Positions 59,121 to 64,000 of a stretch of DNA of 64,000 nt are shown here, in pieces. Under the pieces are notes generated by a model. That model was not told the origin of the DNA, ran no database searches, and saw only the letters and a program-made list of their open reading frames with translations. How positions within the stretch are numbered: the first letter of the stretch is position 1; every line of letters starts with the position of its first letter. The position numbers and the translations under genes are program-made. Source of the stretch: Microcaldota archaeon (GTDB lineage: Archaea; Micrarchaeota; Micrarchaeia; Anstonellales; Bilamarchaeaceae); assembly GCA_016212525.1 (NCBI GenBank), contig JACRGD010000005.1:26304-90303 (forward strand), written 5' to 3'.

Positions 59121-60395
59121 TTATTGTGGCGTTGCTGTTCCGTTGTTATTGCCTCCACTTTGGTTTGCATCTCTGCTCTCCACATATTCCAATATCATTT
59201 GTACTGTTGCATTGATATCTGTCTGATTGGTTGTTGCATTGGTTACTATCAACCTGTTTGGTTCAGTCCGTACTGTTTCTTGTGGCTGAGTTAAAGCTGC
59301 TTTTTGACAGTTTGCTGTTTTGCTTTGATTCTGTATTCCTGAACAATATGTCTGATTTTTCAGGGCTCCTGCTACTTCTATTAAACAATCATCCCTGTAT
59401 CCAGCATCCTGAACTATCTGGCATATTGTAGGGTCTTTTGTTATTGGTACTAATGAAACTAAACATCGTTGCGCTTTCGTTCCTGCAAGTGCACATATAT
59501 CTTTGTTTGCATTTTGAATTGCCATTGTGTTTAGGCAAGTGTCTTTGTCTGAGGGTTTGAGTTGATAGCATCCTACCAGATCCGCCTGGCTTTGCTTCTC
59601 GTCTCTTAATAAATCGACTGCGTTTTGGTCCCCTGTGCTGGTCGGTTTTGTTATTGTTATGTCATTTGCAATCTTCAATGATATTGTCTTTGCTTCGTAT
59701 GAGTGTGTTTTTCCATCTGCCGGGAATTTGTATTCAAATTCTCTAAGTACAAACATTCCTTTTTCATCAACACATATTCTCCAGTCGAATCTCTTAGGTG
59801 AACTGGCACCTATCCCAAATCTTGCAGCATCATTTATGCTGGCATTTGAAAATTCTATTGTATATGTTATTAGTCTGCATGCCTTTCCATCTATACTCGT
59901 ATTCTCCTGGGTTTGGAATGTCAGATATTTTTTATCTATTAAGAATTGATAGTCCTCTTTATTTCTGCTGGCCGAAGCTGCGTCAAAAAATCTGTATTGA
60001 AGCGAACCTATGTAGTTTGTTAAATCAGCATTGTCTTTTACTGAAGAACATGCATGTTTTCCTTCGAAATCAACGCACAAAATAGTGTCGTTTTGGAATA
60101 GATATACTTTCTTCTGGGATAGGGCATTTTTTATCTCGATGCTACTGTCTCCCCCATTCTTTGTCATATTATATTGAGTTACAAATCCATCTGTCTTTTC
60201 TGCGATTACGTACTCGTATCTGTTTAGATTTGTTCCAAAATCAAGCCCCTTCATAACTATGCTTGTAAGTTCTGTTCGATCAAGCGCGTCTTTGATCTGG
60301 GGTCCTTTTTGTACTGGAACAAAAAATAAGAAATATGCTCCAAAAACCACAACTAGTCCTAAAATTAACAACATGACTTTTTCATGATATTCCAT
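59121..60395 (-). CDS. Membrane-anchored protein with Cys-rich repeats, unknown
   Basis: A 424-residue protein with a single N-terminal membrane helix (VMLLILGLVVVFGAYFLFFVP, ~7-27), placing the rest outside. The C-terminal third (~270-375) has repeated C-x(6-8)-C and D-x-C-L spacings, for example DKDTCLNTM, NKDICALAG, DPTICQIV and RDDCLIEVA, with about four helical Cys-pair repeats. These occur often in DPANN surface proteins. The tail is Asn/Gly-rich. It is co-directional and almost touching the GT4 gene. The function is unknown. Confidence 0.7.
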   Translation of the reverse strand: MEYHEKVMLLILGLVVVFGAYFLFFVPVQKGPQIKDALDRTELTSIVMKGLDFGTNLNRYEYVIAEKTDGFVTQYNMTKNGGDSSIEIKNALSQKKVYLFQNDTILCVDFEGKHACSSVKDNADLTNYIGSLQYRFFDAASASRNKEDYQFLIDKKYLTFQTQENTSIDGKACRLITYTIEFSNASINDAARFGIGASSPKRFDWRICVDEKGMFVLREFEYKFPADGKTHSYEAKTISLKIANDITITKPTSTGDQNAVDLLRDEKQSQADLVGCYQLKPSDKDTCLNTMAIQNANKDICALAGTKAQRCLVSLVPITKDPTICQIVQDAGYRDDCLIEVAGALKNQTYCSGIQNQSKTANCQKAALTQPQETVRTEPNRLIVTNATTNQTDINATVQMILEYVESRDANQSGGNNNGTATPQ

Positions 60396-60534
60396 AGTCT
60401 CTATCTCCTAGATATTCTAGATCTTAATTCTAGTTTAATTTACCATATCTTGTTACTTATTTCTTTTAATCCTTGCTCTTTAATGTCAAATATAAATAGT
60501 TATCGGACTAATACTGATCTGTTAGGTGTTACCT

Positions 60535-60966
60535 ATGGGTTTTTTAGATTCATTAATGGGTGGGGATGATGGTCCAGTTATCAAATCTTCTGCAAAATCC
60601 TCATTTCCTCTGGATGTTAGTCTGTCTTTTACTCCTCTGCGACTTTGTGCTCGACGTGCAAGTTCAGTTGAATTGATCGTAAGAATAAAAAATACTTCTG
60701 GAGAGTCCCAGTTGGTTTCTTTTGATGTTTCTTCCCCTAGGGGTGTCATGATGGGTTTTGATTCGGCCTGCATAAGCAAGACTATTGAAAAACGAGTTGG
60801 CGAAGTAAAACCCGGTATGGCTGTTGAAATTCCTGTTTCTGTCTGGTCTAACAATCAAACCAAGGACGGTTCGTATTCTTTGGATGTCAGTTTTTACTGC
60901 CACTATTTGGATTATGATAAGGTAATTTTACAGATGCGTAAGTCGACTTCAATTCGTGCGGTCTAG
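60535..60966 (+). CDS. Small beta-sandwich-like protein, unknown
   Basis: A 143-residue protein from the ATG at 60535, which has GGTG nine bases upstream. After a short Gly/Ser start it forms alternating strands, such as SVELIVRIKNTSGESQLVSFDV and GMAVEIPVSVWSNNQTKDGSYSLDVSFYCHYLDYDKV, a pattern typical of immunoglobulin-like folds. No signal peptide or membrane helix is seen. It is divergent from the Cys-repeat protein. No family is recognised. Confidence 0.65.
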   Translation: MGFLDSLMGGDDGPVIKSSAKSSFPLDVSLSFTPLRLCARRASSVELIVRIKNTSGESQLVSFDVSSPRGVMMGFDSACISKTIEKRVGEVKPGMAVEIPVSVWSNNQTKDGSYSLDVSFYCHYLDYDKVILQMRKSTSIRAV

Positions 60967-61038
60967 ACTCATTGCGTACTGTCTGCATTATTTTTGTTTT
61001 CCTTTTTTATTCCTGTCCGTGTTCTTTTTCCGTCTTTT

Positions 61039-61332
61039 CTACTGTTTTGTGCTTCCTTCTGGTTCTGTTTTTATGCTTTCTAGTTTTGCTGTTAACTCAA
61101 ACATTGTCGCTGCAACTGCAGTCCCTACCTGAGTTAATTTGACCAGTCGTTTCTTGCCTTTTGACTCTGTTGTAACTAGCCCGGCCTTCTCAAGTTTTTC
61201 TATTAATCCCTTTACATATACATAAGTAGATCCGCTGTTTTTGGCCAATTTTGAAAGATGCCAGTTCGAATCCGTATCTCTTAGAAGAATTAACACCTTG
61301 GATGGTTTTGGTCGCATAAACGTCTCAAGCAT
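61039..61332 (-). CDS. Winged-helix transcription regulator (MarR/PadR-like)
   Basis: A 97-residue winged-helix protein. SNWHLSKLAKNSGSTYVYVKGLIEKLEKAGLVTTESKGKKRLVKLT at about residues 22-67 is a complete DNA-binding wing, followed by one C-terminal helix. Such small archaeal regulators usually act as dimeric repressors of neighbouring genes. AGGTG precedes the ATG at 61332. The target is unknown. Confidence 0.75.
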   Translation of the reverse strand: MLETFMRPKPSKVLILLRDTDSNWHLSKLAKNSGSTYVYVKGLIEKLEKAGLVTTESKGKKRLVKLTQVGTAVAATMFELTAKLESIKTEPEGSTKQ

Positions 61333-61636
61333 GTTGTCTATTCACCTGCTCTGTTTTTAGTAGTGAATTATTATCTTCCTGTTGGTTTCTTTGTACTTTG
61401 TATTTACTATCTTTGTGACCCACGCATCGTTATGATTAGTATTTCCTCTGTCCTTGTGTACTAGAATTCCTATTCTGTTCTGGATCGAGCCTGTTGGTGC
61501 AAAGTCTTTTTCAATCTATTGCTTATCTTGGGACGTCGGCATTTTTCGACAAGATTTATAAATTGTGCTGAGGATATAAACGTGGCTTTACGTCGTTTTT
61601 CGTCGAGCCAAATCAAATTAATAAAAAGGTGACATT
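61333..61636. other. 304-base spacer with a coding-like frame broken by TAG
   Basis: On the minus strand, a frame from ATG 61542 meets TAG at codon 9 (61516-61518) and then runs about 52 codons to TAA at 61357-61359, with protein-like sequence (APTGSIQNRIGILVHKD, then NDAWVTKIVNTKYKETNRK). No canonical start follows the TAG. TATA boxes lie at about 61553-61565 (near-symmetric) and 61572-61580; the latter probably serves the plus-strand gene at 61637. Confidence 0.4.
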
Positions 61637-61852
61637 ATGGGAGAACGAATTGGATCTGAAAAAATATCTAGAGAAGACGGCTATCTTTACTTTGTAGGTA
61701 AGGATGGTTTTGTTTGGGCCGTACCAATGAAGCACAACAAGAAAGGCAAGAAGAAGAAAGTCGGCAGCGAAGTAGTCAAAAAAGAATCTGGCTACATGTA
61801 TTATGTCGATAAATCTGGCTATGTTTGCAAGGCAAAGCTCAAAAACTCTTAA
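61637..61852 (+). CDS. Small two-repeat protein, conserved in archaea
   Basis: A 71-residue basic protein built from two tandem copies of one motif: IGSEKISREDGYLYFVGKDGFVWAVPMK (residues 5-32) and VGSEVVKKESGYMYYVDKSGYVCKAKLK (42-69), joined by a Lys/Gly-rich linker. Short proteins of this design occur in several archaeal genomes; their role is unknown. AAAGGTG precedes the ATG. The gene is a close neighbour of eS6, which makes a link to translation plausible. Confidence 0.7.
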   Translation: MGERIGSEKISREDGYLYFVGKDGFVWAVPMKHNKKGKKKKVGSEVVKKESGYMYYVDKSGYVCKAKLKNS

Positions 61853-61923
61853 ATTAGCAAATAGCCAAAGCTTTTAAAGACGTTTTTCTATTATTTTTCT
61901 GTTTTCTTTTTTGAGGTGTTAAA

Positions 61924-62322
61924 ATGCGAATTGTTATATCAGAACCTTCTAGTGGGAAAAGTTATCAACTTGAATTGTCTAAGGATAAGGAATCCAACAT
62001 CGTAGGAAAAAAAATCGGTGACTCATTGGATGGCAACCTAATCGGTGCTGCAGGTTATTCTCTCGAATTTACCGGCGGTAGTGATGCGAGTGGCTTCCCT
62101 ATGAGAGAAGAAGTTGCCGGAACTGCCAGAAAATCCGTTTTGACTTCTGATGGCGTTGGTTTCCATGCTCCGTCTAAGGGTCAGAGAAAGCGAAAGCCTT
62201 TCCGTGGTAATACCTATTCGTCTGAAATAATGCAGATCAATATGGTTGTAAAAACTGCAGGTAGCACTCCGTTGGAGCAACTATTTCCAAAAACCGCAAC
62301 TGACAAAAAGGAGAAGAAATAA
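61924..62322 (+). CDS. rps6e: Ribosomal protein eS6
   Basis: A 132-residue eS6. Typical blocks: VISEPSSGKSYQLEL, LIGAAGYSLEFTGGSDASGFPMR (~40-62), and the basic QRKRKPFRGNTYSSEIMQINMVV. GAGGTG is seven bases ahead of the ATG. The stop overlaps the aIF2 gamma start by one base (TAATG), the classic archaeal eS6-aIF2 gamma pair. Confidence 0.95.
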   Translation: MRIVISEPSSGKSYQLELSKDKESNIVGKKIGDSLDGNLIGAAGYSLEFTGGSDASGFPMREEVAGTARKSVLTSDGVGFHAPSKGQRKRKPFRGNTYSSEIMQINMVVKTAGSTPLEQLFPKTATDKKEKK

Positions 62323-63515
62323 TGCAAGCTGAGCTAAACGTCGGTATGCTTGGCCATGTCGATCATGGTAAGACGACTTTAACTAAAGCCCTTACTGGCA
62401 AGTGGACCGATACGCACAGCGAAGAAATCAAGCGAGGCATTTCCATTCGGCTTGGTTATGCTGATGCATATATATACAAGGATGAAAAATCCGGGAAGTT
62501 TTATTCTTCCGTTGCCGATTGCAAAAAAGCAGGTGGAATTCCTAAACTCGTTCGGAAGCTTTCTATTGTAGATGCTCCTGGCCATGAAACTTTGATGACT
62601 ACGGTTATTTCGGCAACCAGTATTCTTGATGGCGTTATTTTTCTTATTGCTGCGAATGAGCCATGTCCGCAACCACAAACTGCTGAACATTTGCTCGTTC
62701 TAAATTCAACTGGAATAAAGAACATAATTGTTGTTCAGACTAAAACCGATCTTGTTTCCAAGGAGAAAGCCCTTGAGAACTACCGTCAGATCAAATCTTT
62801 CCTAAAAGGATCCGCTGCCGAATCAGCTCCGATTATTCCGATTTCGTCACATTATAATCTTAATATTGACAAACTTCTCGAAGTTATTTCCGAGAAAATG
62901 GCTCCGCAGAAGCGTGATCTTAAGGCACCTTTGCGCTTTTTCGTTTCCCGATCGTTCGATGTCAATCGTCCTGGAACTGTTATCTCAAAACTTAGTGGTG
63001 GTGTTCTTGGTGGTTCGGTTGTTCAGGGAACTATAAAAGTCGGGGATGAGATCGAAATTCGTCCTGGTGTGGTTCGTAAAGAGGGTGGAAAAGCAATCCC
63101 GCTCTACTGCACTGTTCACGCTTTGATGGAAGAAGAAGAGAAACTTACTGAAGCTCGGCCTGGTGGTCTTGTTGCAGTTGGAACTAGTCTCGATCCCTCT
63201 TTGGCAAAAGCAGATTCGTTTGTCGGATCTATTATTGGTCGAAAGGGTGAAGTTCCCGAGCCCACTGATGTGGTGAAGGTAAAGTACACTCTGCTTAAAC
63301 GTGCCGATAATGAAAATTCTCCACTTCGCGAGAATGAATTAGTTGTGCTTAACGTTCACACCTCTACTAGTGTCGGGGCAGTTGTTTCGATCAGTAAGGG
63401 TGTTGCAACTGTTAAACTCAAGAAAGCGACTGTTGTCTATAAGGACATGAACGTTGCACTTTCTCGTCGCTTTGGTCAGCGGTGGAAATTGTCTGCCTGG
63501 GGAACAGTAGTTTAA
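62322..63515 (+). CDS. Translation initiation factor aIF2 gamma
   Basis: A 397-residue GTPase, gamma subunit of aIF2, which brings initiator tRNA to the small ribosomal subunit. GHVDHGKT (residues ~11-18) is the P loop and DAPGHE (~84-89) is G3. Two oddities: the G4 motif reads TKTD instead of NKxD, and the zinc-knuckle region (SSVADCKKAGGIPKLVRK) keeps only one of the usual four Cys. The rest (GGSVVQGTIKVGDEIEIRPG; KKATVVYKDMNVALSRRFGQRWKLSAWG) is well conserved, so it is likely functional. Confidence 0.93.
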   Translation: MQAELNVGMLGHVDHGKTTLTKALTGKWTDTHSEEIKRGISIRLGYADAYIYKDEKSGKFYSSVADCKKAGGIPKLVRKLSIVDAPGHETLMTTVISATSILDGVIFLIAANEPCPQPQTAEHLLVLNSTGIKNIIVVQTKTDLVSKEKALENYRQIKSFLKGSAAESAPIIPISSHYNLNIDKLLEVISEKMAPQKRDLKAPLRFFVSRSFDVNRPGTVISKLSGGVLGGSVVQGTIKVGDEIEIRPGVVRKEGGKAIPLYCTVHALMEEEEKLTEARPGGLVAVGTSLDPSLAKADSFVGSIIGRKGEVPEPTDVVKVKYTLLKRADNENSPLRENELVVLNVHTSTSVGAVVSISKGVATVKLKKATVVYKDMNVALSRRFGQRWKLSAWGTVV

Positions 63516-63573
63516 ATTCTTTTTATCTATTTAATTAACGGCAACGCTACTTTGCGCTGTCAATTTTATTTAA

Positions 63574-63695
63574 GCTGGGGTCGCATAGCCCGGTATTGCG
63601 TCAGGTTGCTACGTAATCGAGTCTCTTATATGTCTTGATTGTGCTGAAAACCTGATGCGCGCAAGCGCTCGGGAGTTCAAATCTCCCCCCTAGCG
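63574..63695 (+). tRNA. tRNA-Ser (GCT) with a 38-nt intron
   Basis: The acceptor GCTGGGG pairs with CCCTAGC (one G-U), followed by discriminator G. The anticodon stem is TCAGG/CCTGA with loop TTGCTA-A, giving anticodon GCT at 63608-63610. A long variable arm with GCGC-GCAA-GCGC identifies a class II serine tRNA. The T arm is GGGAG/CTCCC with TTCAAAT. The intron 63612-63649 is at position 37/38, the archaeal site cut by the splicing endonuclease. CCA is not encoded. Confidence 0.92.
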
Positions 63696-63762
63696 AACTT
63701 TCTTAGTCCTCTTCTAACTCTATTTTATCTGTTATTGACCGTGAATCTATCTGAGGTTCCAC

Positions 63763-64000
63763 ATGTTAAACGATCTGTCATTTTGGGGTTCAGATGAAAA
63801 AGCTCTTGAATTAGGCTATTCTGTATCTGAATTACTTAGTTTTTGCGATCACGCTAAAAAAGGCAGTAACTTCCATGAATTCGCAAAGCGAACTCAGAGT
63901 TGCTTCCAAATGAAGAACGCGGAATTTTATCATAATTTAGCTGTGCTTAAAACCGCAGCTCTTTGGATAAGTAAATTTAATTGTGATGTCGAGTATCTTC
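63763..64000 (+). CDS. Unknown protein, 3' end cut by window
   Basis: A frame from the ATG at 63763 stays open for all 79 codons to the window edge. GAGGT lies six bases before the start. The visible part is a helical, soluble sequence (LNDLSFWGSDEKALELGYS...; ALELGYSVSELLSFCDHAKK; NAEFYHNLAVLKTAALWI). No motif is recognised. The coding potential is good. Confidence 0.65.
   Translation, partial: MLNDLSFWGSDEKALELGYSVSELLSFCDHAKKGSNFHEFAKRTQSCFQMKNAEFYHNLAVLKTAALWISKFNCDVEYL

Noticed and set aside
56951..61542. TAG read as pyrrolysine in the two broken frames
   Set aside because: TAG is used as the ordinary stop of several solid genes here (GATase-GXGXG at 44502, VirB4-type ATPase at 53100, 60966, 18080 region small ORF at 19080). 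No pyl genes are in the window.

Overview
The window is a chromosome segment from an AT-rich archaeon, most likely a DPANN-type lineage such as Diapherotrites or Micrarchaeota; the lineage is inferred from gene content, not proven. Archaeal markers are geranylgeranyl reductase, TFE, aIF2 gamma, eS6, eL41, an uL1-uL10-P1 operon, TATA boxes 25-30 bp ahead of leaderless starts, GGTG-type ribosome binding sites, and two intron-containing tRNAs. Genes are dense and often overlap by ATGA or TAATG.

Layout. 1-3.9 kb: a cut geranylgeranyl reductase, an alpha/beta hydrolase, tRNA-Tyr with intron, the first of two paralogous unknown proteins, and two lipoproteins. 3.9-11.5 kb: a secreted ~2,500-residue subtilisin-like protein that also carries a catalytically dead clostripain-like domain. 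11.6-17.4 kb: small membrane proteins, the second paralogue, a CoA-binding protein and a DUF4139 protein. 17.4-19.1 kb: a hairpin-repeat cluster, a LAGLIDADG endonuclease and a small antitoxin-like ORF. 19.1-29.2 kb: a nearly complete LysW-dependent alpha-aminoadipate lysine operon with a divergent Lrp/AsnC regulator. 29.2-37.3 kb: an AAA ATPase, then AMP phosphorylase and ribose-1,5-bisphosphate isomerase flanked by two strongly lysine-depleted proteins. 37.4-39.2 kb: ribosomal stalk genes. 40.2-44.5 kb: a two-gene glutamate synthase with unusual domain fusion. 44.5-50.6 kb: eL41, an IMPase-like protein, an MscS-like channel, a glycosyltransferase and PurB. 50.7-56.8 kb: a five-gene operon around a split VirB4-type ATPase. 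57.2-64 kb: TFE, another glycosyltransferase, small proteins, eS6-aIF2 gamma and tRNA-Ser with intron.

The best candidates for something undescribed are: (1) the chromosomal split-VirB4 membrane operon; (2) the lysine-poor, arginine-rich protein group around the AMP pathway; (3) a dispersed family of TTTA-loop hairpins tagged GAAGC, one copy of which lies inside the tRNA-Tyr intron; and (4) the two paralogues sharing a nearly identical promoter and inverted-repeat operator. All functional statements come from reading motifs and context; no database search was run.
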